From NCBI GenBank assembly GCA_021816935.1, contig JAKAWR010000004.1, positions 88,435 through 152,434 on the forward strand: 64,000 bases of DNA. Reading direction: 5' to 3'. The stretch is from Actinomycetes bacterium. Lineage in GTDB: Bacteria > Actinomycetota > Acidimicrobiia > Acidimicrobiales > JAMCPL01. Positions 42,685-50,381 of the stretch are shown here, one piece after another (the first letter of the stretch is position 1; each line of letters starts with the position of its first letter). Position numbers and translations under genes: made by a program. The notes under the pieces were generated by a model. The model saw nothing but the letters and a program-made list of their open reading frames with translations. It did no database searches and was not told the DNA's origin.

Positions 42685-42757
42685 CAGCCCCAACGGGGTT
42701 CGAACCCGTGTCTCCACCTTGAGAGGGTGGTGTCCTAGACCACTAGACGATGGGGCC
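42685..42757 (-). tRNA. tRNA-Glu (anticodon CTC)
   Basis: The acceptor GGCCCCA pairs with TGGGGCT (G-U at the first pair, usual for this tRNA). The anticodon stem CACCC/GGGTG-like arm has loop CTCTCAA, giving CTC. The T arm ACGGG-TTCGAAC-CCCGT is intact. 73 nt. Confidence 0.93.
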
Positions 42758-42838
42758 ATTTCCGGCGGAGATGACCGGGTACCACGGGCACCCGCGCAAG
42801 TCCGGTCCGGGTCCCCGGCCGCACGGACCGGTTCCCAG

Positions 42839-42911
42839 CTCGGGGGGGAGGACTCGAACCCCCAACTTCCTGGTCCAGAGCCAGGCGTTCTGCCAATTGA
42901 ACTACCCCCGA
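42839..42911 (-). tRNA. tRNA-Gln (anticodon CTG)
   Basis: The acceptor TCGGGGG pairs with CCCCCGA. D arm GTTC-GAAC; anticodon stem CCTGG/CCAGG with loop CTCTGGA, giving CTG; T arm GGGGG-TTCGAGT-CCTCC. 73 nt, 81 bp from tRNA-Glu on the same strand. Confidence 0.92.
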
Positions 42912-42917
42912 AGGGTT

Positions 42918-42935
42918 TCTATCCGCTGAGCCTCT
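42918..42935. repeat. Solo repeat end upstream of tRNA-Gln
   Basis: TCTATCCGCTGAGCCTCT matches the right end of the element family with small changes and is followed by TAAG. It lies 7 bp from the 5' end of the tRNA gene. Confidence 0.6.
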
Positions 42936-43035
42936 AAGACAATACCGCATAGCGAGGTCTTGCGGGACCGGAGCAGCCACGATTAGCTGCCGCGAAGCTG
43001 GGTCGCGCGATGCCACATGCTGTTGCTCGGCCGGC

Positions 43036-43131
43036 AGTGCAGTGTCCACCGAGTTGTGTGATGCTATCCGGCGAGCCAGGGGCGTTATCTGGCCGGCGAG
43101 AGCGCGCTGACTACTTGGTGGACACTGCACT
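43036..43131. mobile_element. Second inverted-repeat element (about 96 bp)
   Basis: The arms AGTGCAGTGTCCACC and GGTGGACACTGCACT are perfect 15-bp inverted repeats at 43036-43050 and 43117-43131. Extended arms are about 20 bp with two mismatches. 66 bp lie between them. It differs from the GAGCCTCAGCGG family. No target duplication is clear and no other copy is seen in this window. Confidence 0.6.
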
Positions 43132-43144
43132 AACCTTGCGGATC

Positions 43145-45427
43145 GTGCCCGGTAACGAAAACGACCGACCCGCTCGACCGACCCGACCGCAAACTTATAC
43201 CGCGGCTTCCGAGGACTCCGGCGCTGGCCGGGGTGGCGTCGCGGGGGGCGCGGTCAGGAGCGGCTACGGAAGGCCCCGGCGTCGTTCACTTCGTTTCCGT
43301 AGGGTGAGAGCTACGGTGCTCGGGCTCCTTGCTGTGGCCATCGTTGCGTTCGGGGCTGCTTCGGCGGGAGAAGGCCCGGCCTATCGGGGTACTACCGGTA
43401 GGCGGACCGGCTCGGATTCAAAGAGCTGGGCGTCCCTTGTGGCAGGGACGTTCCCGAAGGCGGCCGGATCAGCCGGCGTACCTGCGGCTGAGGCAGGACG
43501 CCTGCCCTGGACGCTACCTGTGCCGATCCAGCGCGCGGCAGCAGTTGCCGGGCCGGTGGGCGCGGGGGTGGACACATTACTGCTGGCAGGCGGATTGACC
43601 CCCGCCGGGACATCCTCCGCGGCACTATCACTCGTCTCGGTTCCCTCGGGCTCTGTCACGGCAACCGGTACGCTGCCGCAGCCAATCCATGACGCGGCGG
43701 CGGCCACAATCGGCGGGACAACCTTCGTCTTCGGCGGCGGCAGTGCGAGCGGGACGACCGCTCAGGTGGTGGCGGTCACGATGTCCCCAGGAGCAGGAGC
43801 CCCCGCGCTGAGCGCGCGACCCGTCGGAGAGATGCCGAGTCCAAGAGCAGATGCCGGGGCTATCGTGATAGACAACACCGCCTATATCGTTGGTGGATAC
43901 GACGGCAGTGCTCCGGCAACCCCGGTGCTGTCGACTACTGACGGGGTCAACTTCCGCAAGATTGCCGCGCTCCCTGTCCCGGTGCGCTACCCGGCGCTGG
44001 CCGCGGTGGGAAAGGTCATCTGTGCCGTAGGGGGGATCGCGGTCACCGGGCCGTTCGCCGGGAAGCCGGTTGCTGACATCCAGGCGATCGACACGGCTAC
44101 CGGGGCGGCGGCCGTTGTGGGCACGATGCCGGTTGCCCTCGAAGGGGCGTCGGCTCTGGCGGTGTCGGGCACGGTTTACGTGGCAGGCGGGGTGACCAAT
44201 GACGCGGCGGCTGTCGCCAAGGTGAAGGGACCCTACAGCTCGGTGCTGAACCCGGAGGCGGCACCCTACTCTGGGGGGGAGTCGGTGTTGAGCACCGTCT
44301 GGGCTTACAGTCCGGGCATGGTGACCCCTAGGGCGGCCGGCCAGTTGCGCGTGCCAGTAGCTCACGCTGGCACGGTTGCGCTCGGGGACACCGCCTGGAT
44401 GCTGGGCGGCACGACCGTCAACGGTGCTGTAGCGTCCTCGGTCGAGATGATGGAGCCGAACGCGGGCTTCGGCTACGCGGGGACGGCGGGTGCCGGCTCC
44501 CCTTACTTCGGCGATCACCTGCTCGTGGCCGACGAGGGCAACAACCGGCTCGTTCTTCTCGATACTCACAGCAACGTCACCTGGCAATATCCCTCGGCAT
44601 CAGCGCCTGCTCCCTCGAACGGCTTCTCGGCCGACGATGCCTTCTTTGCCGACCATGGCAGCAAGATCATCTTCAATGAGGAGAACAACCAGGTGGTGGG
44701 GGAGCTGGCATACCCTTCGGGCAGGCTGCTCTGGACATACGGCCACTTTGGGCAGACCGGATCGGCTCCGGGCTACCTGAACACGCCGGACGACGCATAT
44801 GTCCTGAAGAACGGCTTGATTGTGGTGGCGGACATAGCGAACTGCCGGCTCGTGTTCCTGAGTCCGGCGAGCAATTCCGTGACCAGCCAGATCGGTACCA
44901 CCGGACGGTGCATCCACGACAAGGACGCGCCGGTCGCCCTGGGATCGCCGAACGGCGACACGCCTCTTCCCAACGGCAACATCCTCGTATCCGAGATCGA
45001 CGGAGGTTGGATAGACGAGTTCACACCGGCCGGTGGGCTTGTCTGGACGGTGCAGCTTCCCATAACCTACCCCTCCGATCCCCAACGTATCGGCCCCAAC
45101 CGGTACATGGTCGTCGACTACACCAAGCCGGGGGCCATCCTGGAGTTCAACAGCCAGGGCCAGATTCTCTACAGGTACGCGCCTGCGTCGGGGCCGGGGA
45201 TGCTGGACCATCCGTCGCTCGGGGAGATGCTGCCAAGCGGAGTTTTCATGCTGAACGACGACCACGACAACCGCATGGTGGCGATCGACCCGGCAACGGG
45301 CGCACTTGTCTGGCAGTACGGAGCATCGCCGTCCCCGGGGACTGGTGCGGGCTACCTCAACCAGCCCGACGGCTTCGACGTGCTCGGGCCCGGCGGCACG
45401 ACACCTACCCACACTGCGACCGGCTGA
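43145..45427 (+). CDS. Secreted or membrane-anchored kelch / PQQ-like beta-propeller protein
   Basis: About 760 residues. A single hydrophobic segment (RATVLGLLAVAIVAFGAASAG, near residue 55-75) precedes two beta-propellers. The first has kelch repeats (TTFVFGGGSASG, TAYIVGGYDGSAPATPV, TVYVAGGVTND, TAWMLGGTTVNGA). The second has NHL/PQQ-like repeats (LLVADEGNNRLVLLDTHSNV, GLIVVADIANCRLVFLSPAS, WQYGASPSPGTGAGYLNQPD). The ligand is unknown. The start is unclear: GTG 43145 gives a cytoplasmic tail plus anchor, while GTG 43304 gives a direct signal peptide. The longer frame to 43010 runs through the inverted-repeat element and is not believed. Confidence 0.75.
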   Translation: MPGNENDRPARPTRPQTYTAASEDSGAGRGGVAGGAVRSGYGRPRRRSLRFRRVRATVLGLLAVAIVAFGAASAGEGPAYRGTTGRRTGSDSKSWASLVAGTFPKAAGSAGVPAAEAGRLPWTLPVPIQRAAAVAGPVGAGVDTLLLAGGLTPAGTSSAALSLVSVPSGSVTATGTLPQPIHDAAAATIGGTTFVFGGGSASGTTAQVVAVTMSPGAGAPALSARPVGEMPSPRADAGAIVIDNTAYIVGGYDGSAPATPVLSTTDGVNFRKIAALPVPVRYPALAAVGKVICAVGGIAVTGPFAGKPVADIQAIDTATGAAAVVGTMPVALEGASALAVSGTVYVAGGVTNDAAAVAKVKGPYSSVLNPEAAPYSGGESVLSTVWAYSPGMVTPRAAGQLRVPVAHAGTVALGDTAWMLGGTTVNGAVASSVEMMEPNAGFGYAGTAGAGSPYFGDHLLVADEGNNRLVLLDTHSNVTWQYPSASAPAPSNGFSADDAFFADHGSKIIFNEENNQVVGELAYPSGRLLWTYGHFGQTGSAPGYLNTPDDAYVLKNGLIVVADIANCRLVFLSPASNSVTSQIGTTGRCIHDKDAPVALGSPNGDTPLPNGNILVSEIDGGWIDEFTPAGGLVWTVQLPITYPSDPQRIGPNRYMVVDYTKPGAILEFNSQGQILYRYAPASGPGMLDHPSLGEMLPSGVFMLNDDHDNRMVAIDPATGALVWQYGASPSPGTGAGYLNQPDGFDVLGPGGTTPTHTATG

Positions 45428-45524
45428 CGTGGGCGAGCAGTAGGGAGCGGCCCGTGCCTCCCGTCGGCTGACGCTCTCAGATGCCAACCCTGGAGCCGGT
45501 TGCCGTTATCACACCATCGCGCGA

Positions 45525-46961
45525 TTAGCTACCGAGCACGGCGATCAGCGCGTCCAGGCGGGAGAGCACCACGTCTCTGGCGAGTAGCGCCATCGAGTCG
45601 AAAAGCGGCGGCCCGACCCGCCTGCCGGTGATCGCGACCCGTACGGGCGCCTGCGCCCGACCGAGCTTCATCCCCTCGGCCTCCGCTATCTCCTGGGTTA
45701 CCTGGTGCAGTTCGCCCGCCGACCATGCGCACGTCTCGTAACGGGAGCGGGCCTGCCGGAGGACGGCAGCGGCCGCGGTTTCCCTGCGCACCCTCTCCAG
45801 GGAATCCTCGTCGAATACGACGTTCTTCGTGAAGAGGAAGTCGACCATCGGTACGACTTCTCCAAGCGTGGTGACCCGCTCGATGACGAGGGGTACCATG
45901 CCGGAGAAGAGCCCCATGTCGAAGTCGGCCCACTCCCAGGGGACGTCGGCGGTGCGTAGCCAGTCGAGGGCGACACCGGCGAAGCGCTCCGCGTCGAGAG
46001 CCCTTATGTGCTCGCCGTTCATATGGGTCAGCTTGGCTACGTCGAAGAAGGCAGGCGCATGATTCACCCGGTCAATAGAGAAGCTTCCAACCAGCTCGGC
46101 ACGTGAAAGCAACTCCCGCCCCTGAGGATCGCTCCAGCCGAGCAGAGCCAGGTAGTTGACCATCGCCTCCGGGAGGAATCCCTGCTCCCTGAAGGTGTCG
46201 AGGGAGACCGGGTCGCGCCGTTTCGAGAGCTTCTGCCGTTTCTCGTTCACGAGCATCGGAAGGTGGGCAAACGCCGGGAGGCAGGCTCCCGAGCCTTCGA
46301 GGGCCTGCCAGAGGAGTATCCCCTTCGGCGTCGAAGGCAGGAGGTCTTCTCCGCGGATCACGTGGGTCATGTTCATGTCGATGTCGTCGACCACGTTGGC
46401 GAGGATGAACAGCGGGTTGCCGTTCGACTTGGCGACCACGAAATCCTCCATGGCGTCGTGCGGGAACTCGACGTCACCTCTTACGAGGTCATGCACAGTC
46501 GTCGTACCACCTGTCGGAATTCGGAACCGGAGAGCGTTCCCCTCTCGCGGTAGGCCGAGATCACGGCACTTGCCGTCGTAGCCGGGGATCTTGTTGTGCC
46601 TCGTCCGTTCGACAACCTCGTCTCGCGAGCAGTTGCATCCGTAGAGCCAACCCTCCTCGAACAGCCGTGACAGCGCTTGCTCGTAAAGGCCCTGTCTTTC
46701 CGACTGCCGGTAGGGTCCCTCGAAGGGCTCCAGGGAGAGCCAGTGCAGAGCCTCGATAATGCCGTCAAGCCACTCCTGCCGGCCTCGCTCCTCGTCGGTG
46801 TCCTCTATCCGGAGGATGAACGTCCCGCCGTTCGCTTCGGCGTACAGCCAGTTGTACAGCGCCGTCCTGGCACTTCCCACGTGGAAGAAGCCAGTGGGAG
46901 AAGGCGCGAAGCGCACCCTCGGGGCAGTCGTAAGGGTCGCCGGGGCCGGGCTATCGTTCAT
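45525..46961 (-). CDS. gltX: Glutamyl-tRNA synthetase
   Basis: Class I synthetase, 478 residues, charging tRNA-Glu. The HIGH-type motif appears as RFAPSPTGFFHVGSARTALYNW and KMSKS as EKRQKLSKRRDPVSLD. ILRIEDTDEERG and HVIRGEDLLPSTPKGILL are the usual nucleotide and tRNA contacts. The GCNCSRDEVVER segment holds candidate zinc-site cysteines. It may also charge tRNA-Gln if the organism uses GatCAB, which is not in the window. tRNA-Glu and tRNA-Gln genes lie 3-4 kb away on the same strand. Confidence 0.95.
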   Translation of the reverse strand: MNDSPAPATLTTAPRVRFAPSPTGFFHVGSARTALYNWLYAEANGGTFILRIEDTDEERGRQEWLDGIIEALHWLSLEPFEGPYRQSERQGLYEQALSRLFEEGWLYGCNCSRDEVVERTRHNKIPGYDGKCRDLGLPREGNALRFRIPTGGTTTVHDLVRGDVEFPHDAMEDFVVAKSNGNPLFILANVVDDIDMNMTHVIRGEDLLPSTPKGILLWQALEGSGACLPAFAHLPMLVNEKRQKLSKRRDPVSLDTFREQGFLPEAMVNYLALLGWSDPQGRELLSRAELVGSFSIDRVNHAPAFFDVAKLTHMNGEHIRALDAERFAGVALDWLRTADVPWEWADFDMGLFSGMVPLVIERVTTLGEVVPMVDFLFTKNVVFDEDSLERVRRETAAAAVLRQARSRYETCAWSAGELHQVTQEIAEAEGMKLGRAQAPVRVAITGRRVGPPLFDSMALLARDVVLSRLDALIAVLGS

Positions 46962-47178
46962 GGGTATTTTCTACCAGGTGTGCGTCCCGTCGGCGGCCGG
47001 ATGTGCTTGTTGTAGAGACGGTCAGTAAGATAGGAGGCAGAAAAGAAAAAGGCAATCGGAGCGAGAACGGCTCCGGGTTGCCCTTGCTGGCAGTCATATC
47101 GTCCGGGCGAGCGCAGCGTGGCGAAGGGGCCGGTTGGTGGCCGGATGGACCACCGAGTCGAGACCAAGGAGGCATCCC

Positions 47179-48507
47179 ATGCGAAGAGTGTACGTAGCAG
47201 GCGCCGGAATGACGCCGTTTGCCAAGCATCTCGATGACGGTATCGGAGTGCGGCAGATGGCGGAAGAGGCCGTCAAGGAGGCTCTGGCCGATGCTGCCGT
47301 TGCTACGGACGCCATCCAAGCCGTCTACTTCTCCAACGCCGTATCGGGCCTCATCACCGGCCAGGAGATGATCAGGGGCCAGGCTGCGCTCCGCTATACC
47401 GGGCTATCGGGGCTCCCCATGGTGAACGTCGAGAATGCGTGTGCTTCGGCTTCGACCGCCTTCCACCTCGCATGGACCGCGATTGCGGGCGGTTTCTACG
47501 ACGTCGCGATCGCGGTGGGTTCGGAAAAGCTTAGCCATGTCGACAAGAGGAAGAGCTTTCACGCGATCGGCACTGCCGTGGACATCGAATGGATGAGTGA
47601 TCTGCTCGACAAGCTCGGCATGCACGAGCAGGCGGCATTACTCCGGGATGGTCCCCCGCCCTCGCTCCCTGCAGGCGATGGCCGGACGAGTGGGAGTGGG
47701 GACGAAGCGTCGGCAGCCGGGGAAAGGAATGGTGGAGATGGTGAAAAGAAGGGCGGCCAGGGCCACTCCCTGTTCATGGAGTTCTATGCTGCTGCGGCGA
47801 AGGGATATATGGGGGCGAGTGGGGCAACCGCCGAGGATTTTGCCGATATAGCGGTCAAGAACCGCATGCACGCCTCTCTGAACCCGAAGGCTCAGTTCCG
47901 CCAGAGGGTGGATCGCGACGACGTTCTCTCGGCCAGATTGATAGCCGACCCGCTGACCCTGCTCATGTGCTCTCCGATCGGTGACGGTGCGGCCGCCGCC
48001 GTCCTCTGCTCTGAAGACGCGGCGCGCAGTCTCGGCATATCCAACCCGGTCGAGGTCAGGGCCTCGGTGCTCGTCACCGGCAAGGACGTCATAGCTCCGG
48101 GCGAGCCGAACACGGTGGAGCGGGCGGTTGCAAAGGCTTACGAGATGGCGGGAATTGGACCGGACGAGCTCAGCGTGATCGAGGTGCACGACGCCGCCGC
48201 TCCGGCTGAGCTGATCCTTTATGAGGAGCTGGGGTTGTGTGCCAAGGGCGAAGGCCCGGCGTTGCTGGCGAAAGGGGAGACGGCCCTCGGGGGGGCGAGA
48301 CCCGTGAACACGAGCGGTGGACTGCTGTCCAAGGGCCACCCGATCGGCGCCACCGGGCTCGCCCAGATTGCGGAGATCACCTGGCAGCTGAAGGGGCGGG
48401 CGGGAGAGCGGCAGGTCGAGGGGGCGAGGGTCGGCCTGTGCGAGAACGCGGGCGGCTTCCTCGGCACCGAACCCGCAGCGGCCGCAATTCACGTCCTGTC
48501 GATCTAA
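47179..48507 (+). CDS. Thiolase family protein (second paralogue)
   Basis: A 442-residue thiolase related to the gene at 23507. The nucleophile is in NVENACASASTAFHLAW and the C-terminal motif is NTSGGLLSKGHPIGATGLAQ, with GLCENAGGFLGTE at the end. A Gly/Ser/Glu-rich insert of about 38 residues after residue 155 (RTSGSGDEASAAGERNGG) is absent from the paralogue. ATG 47179 has AAGGAGG at good spacing. The TAA stop is part of the target duplication of the repeat element that follows, so the element landed exactly at the end of the gene without altering the protein. Confidence 0.88.
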   Translation: MRRVYVAGAGMTPFAKHLDDGIGVRQMAEEAVKEALADAAVATDAIQAVYFSNAVSGLITGQEMIRGQAALRYTGLSGLPMVNVENACASASTAFHLAWTAIAGGFYDVAIAVGSEKLSHVDKRKSFHAIGTAVDIEWMSDLLDKLGMHEQAALLRDGPPPSLPAGDGRTSGSGDEASAAGERNGGDGEKKGGQGHSLFMEFYAAAAKGYMGASGATAEDFADIAVKNRMHASLNPKAQFRQRVDRDDVLSARLIADPLTLLMCSPIGDGAAAAVLCSEDAARSLGISNPVEVRASVLVTGKDVIAPGEPNTVERAVAKAYEMAGIGPDELSVIEVHDAAAPAELILYEELGLCAKGEGPALLAKGETALGGARPVNTSGGLLSKGHPIGATGLAQIAEITWQLKGRAGERQVEGARVGLCENAGGFLGTEPAAAAIHVLSI

Positions 48508-48669
48508 GAGCCTCAGCGGATAGGGAGGTTGGATCAGGGAGTCGTTCATCCAGGCGAGTAGGGCAAGGCGGAGGAGGAGAGGCAGGCTGGAGTGCCTGAC
48601 CGACGACGACAACGCAGCAATGCGACGCCTGGGGGGCGACGAGCCCGAGATCCCTATCCGCTGAGGCTC
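48508..48669 (+). mobile_element. GAGCCTCAGCGG element, 162-bp form
   Basis: Perfect 19-bp terminal inverted repeats, flanked by TAA on both sides (48505-48507 and 48670-48672). The interior matches the dxs copy in reverse orientation (TTGGATCAGGGAGT, TTCATCCAGGCGAGTAGGG, GGCAGGCTGGAG, GACGCCTGG) but lacks the hairpin arm and has only a few CCT triplets. Confidence 0.92.
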
Positions 48670-48782
48670 TAAGAGGTTTCGCGGCCCATTTCGGGCGGGG
48701 TCCGCCGCAGGCGACCCGCATCGGGCACATCCGGCGGCACACGGGCGCCGCCATGCCGCCTTCGTGTAGAGTCTCTCGTGAA

Positions 48783-48891
48783 GAGCCTCAGCGGATCGGG
48801 AGGTTGGATCCCTGAGACGGTCCGCTGTACCGTCGAGAGGTAAGGAGTGGCGAAGCACTGCTTCGCCCGAGATCCCTATCCGCTGAGGCTC
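48783..48891 (+). mobile_element. GAGCCTCAGCGG element, 109-bp form
   Basis: Terminal inverted repeats with one mismatch, flanked by TGAA on both sides (48779-48782 and 48892-48895). The interior keeps the other arm of the dxs copy, including a perfect hairpin GGCGAAGCA-C-TGCTTCGCC (48849-48867), and lacks the central part. It lies 113 bp beyond the 162-bp copy. Confidence 0.92.
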
Positions 48892-48954
48892 TGAATCCGA
48901 GCGGAACGCCTCGGCGGTATCCGGCGCCGGGCACGTGTCAGGAGGTTGATCTAG

Positions 48955-49710
48955 ATGCAGGCAGATGTCAAGGGGACTACCGCCCCGGTTCTCGAGGTGG
49001 TGCTGGAGCCGGGCGAGACGGTCATCTCGACTCACGGCGAGTTGTCGTGGATGACGCCCAACATGGCGATGTCGCAGACCACGGCGGCAGGGGGGAAGGG
49101 CGGCGTCATGGGAGCCCTGAAGCGCATGGCAGGAGGGGGCGGCCTCTTCCTTACGAGGTACGAAGCTCAGGGAGGCCAGGCCACAGTTGCGTTCGCTGCC
49201 AAGATGCCGGGTCGGATCTTCCCCGTAGAGATCCACCAGGGTGCCGGCTTCATGGTTCACCGTCACGGCTGGTTGTGCGGAACGGCGGGGATCACCCCGT
49301 CCGTCGGGTTCCAGCAGACGTTCCGGGGCGGCCTCTGGGGAGGAGACGGGTTCGTTCTGGAGCGCCTCGAAGGTGAGGGCACGGCCTGGGTGGAGCTCTC
49401 GGGTGAGATTTTCAATTACGAGCTGGCGCCGGGTCAGACTCTCCTTGCACACCCCGGTCACGTTGGGGTTTTCCAGGACAGTGTGAGCTTCCAGATCACC
49501 CGAGTCCCCGGCATAGCCAACAAGCTCTTCGGTGGCGATGGCTTCCACCTGGTCGCTCTGACGGGACCGGGTACCATCTGGCTCCAGAGCATGCCGCTTC
49601 CCATCCTCGCCGGCGCCCTTGCGCCCTATCTGGGGGGTGACACCACCCAGATGGCCGGTGCAGGTGCCGTGGGAGGAGTTATCGGCAGCGTACTGGGCCG
49701 CCAGGTCTGA
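48955..49710 (+). CDS. AIM24 family protein
   Basis: A 251-residue protein of the AIM24 / TIGR00266 family. It starts VLEVVLEPGETVISTHGELS and follows with SWMTPNMAMSQTTAAGGKGG, FLTRYEAQGGQATVAFAAKM and GRIFPVEIHQGAGFMVHRHG. The fold is beta-rich and often membrane- or envelope-associated; the molecular function is unknown. The Gly-rich C-terminus (GAGAVGGVIGSVLG) is typical. ATG follows AGGAGG. It is the first gene after two adjacent mobile-element copies, which may sit in its promoter. Confidence 0.85.
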   Translation: MQADVKGTTAPVLEVVLEPGETVISTHGELSWMTPNMAMSQTTAAGGKGGVMGALKRMAGGGGLFLTRYEAQGGQATVAFAAKMPGRIFPVEIHQGAGFMVHRHGWLCGTAGITPSVGFQQTFRGGLWGGDGFVLERLEGEGTAWVELSGEIFNYELAPGQTLLAHPGHVGVFQDSVSFQITRVPGIANKLFGGDGFHLVALTGPGTIWLQSMPLPILAGALAPYLGGDTTQMAGAGAVGGVIGSVLGRQV

Positions 49711-49741
49711 GCCGCCGGGCCGGGCAGTTACGGTTCCGGCG

Positions 49742-50263
49742 TTACCGTGTGACGAATGTTCCGAGAAGTGCCGGGAGTTCTGCGACGAGCTGCTGGTCCA
49801 CGTCGTAGGAGAGCAGGCCGGGGAGCTCGTTGATCGTTGCCCAGCGTGTGACATCTATCTCGTTGTCGGGATCCCGACGTGCTGCCGAGACTGCGGTCAT
49901 CACGAAGTAGTGGACCTCCTTGCGCCTGCCGTCAGCGTCCATGTAGCGGGTCACCGCCAGCTCCTCGCCAGCCCGGCACGCCAGTCCGGTCTCTTCCTCG
50001 ACCTCACGGAGGGCGGACTCCACACCGGTCTCTCCTGCTTCCGGCTTGCCCTTGGGCAGGGACCAGTCACCGTAGGTAGGTCTGTGCACGATGGCGATCT
50101 CGGTCTGCCCGCTGCCCGGACCGGTCCGCCAGACGATGCCGCCGAAGGCCACGAGGTCCACAGGGCTGTCCGGGTCCGCAGGGTCGTCTAGGGTTTGAGG
50201 GCCGCCCAAGTCCGCAGTGCCGCCCCGGTTCCCGCCACTGGTGAAAAGCCGTGGGCCACTCAC
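49742..50263 (-). CDS. NUDIX hydrolase
   Basis: Hydrolyses a nucleoside diphosphate linked to another group. The Nudix box is complete in GKPEAGETGVESALREVEEE followed by TGL. LVAFGGIVWRTGPGSGQTEI and RPTYGDWSLPKGK precede it. The substrate is unknown. The frame is open to 50419, but GTG 50263 (about 173 residues) gives a typical family length. It is divergent from the S53 peptidase gene. Confidence 0.85.
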   Translation of the reverse strand: MSGPRLFTSGGNRGGTADLGGPQTLDDPADPDSPVDLVAFGGIVWRTGPGSGQTEIAIVHRPTYGDWSLPKGKPEAGETGVESALREVEEETGLACRAGEELAVTRYMDADGRRKEVHYFVMTAVSAARRDPDNEIDVTRWATINELPGLLSYDVDQQLVAELPALLGTFVTR

Positions 50264-50366
50264 CGCCAAAGCATACCTTGACTCGACGGCCTCCGCCGGC
50301 AGATGGCAGCGCTGCGGGGACTCCGGGCCCGTCGCAGGATGCAGTGTGATGCAGCGGGACGCCCGG

Positions 50367-50381
50367 TACAATTGCGGGATC
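50367..50381 (+). promoter_or_regulatory. Probable -10 box of the S53 peptidase gene (leaderless start)
   Basis: TACAAT (50367-50372) lies 9 nt before the ATG at 50382, so the transcript would begin at or near the start codon. No Shine-Dalgarno is present. Confidence 0.5.

Noticed and set aside
43010-43144. Longer start of the kelch/propeller protein
   Set aside because: The extra region translates the inverted-repeat element and has no conserved residues.
45465-45485. CTGACGCTCTCAG as another repeat end
   Set aside because: Only part of the outer sequence matches and the CCGC/GCGG core is missing.
47638-49854. A 738-residue open frame on the minus strand across the second thiolase and two elements
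   Set aside because: It is antisense to two well-supported genes and has no family features. It reads through the elements only because GC-rich DNA has few stops.
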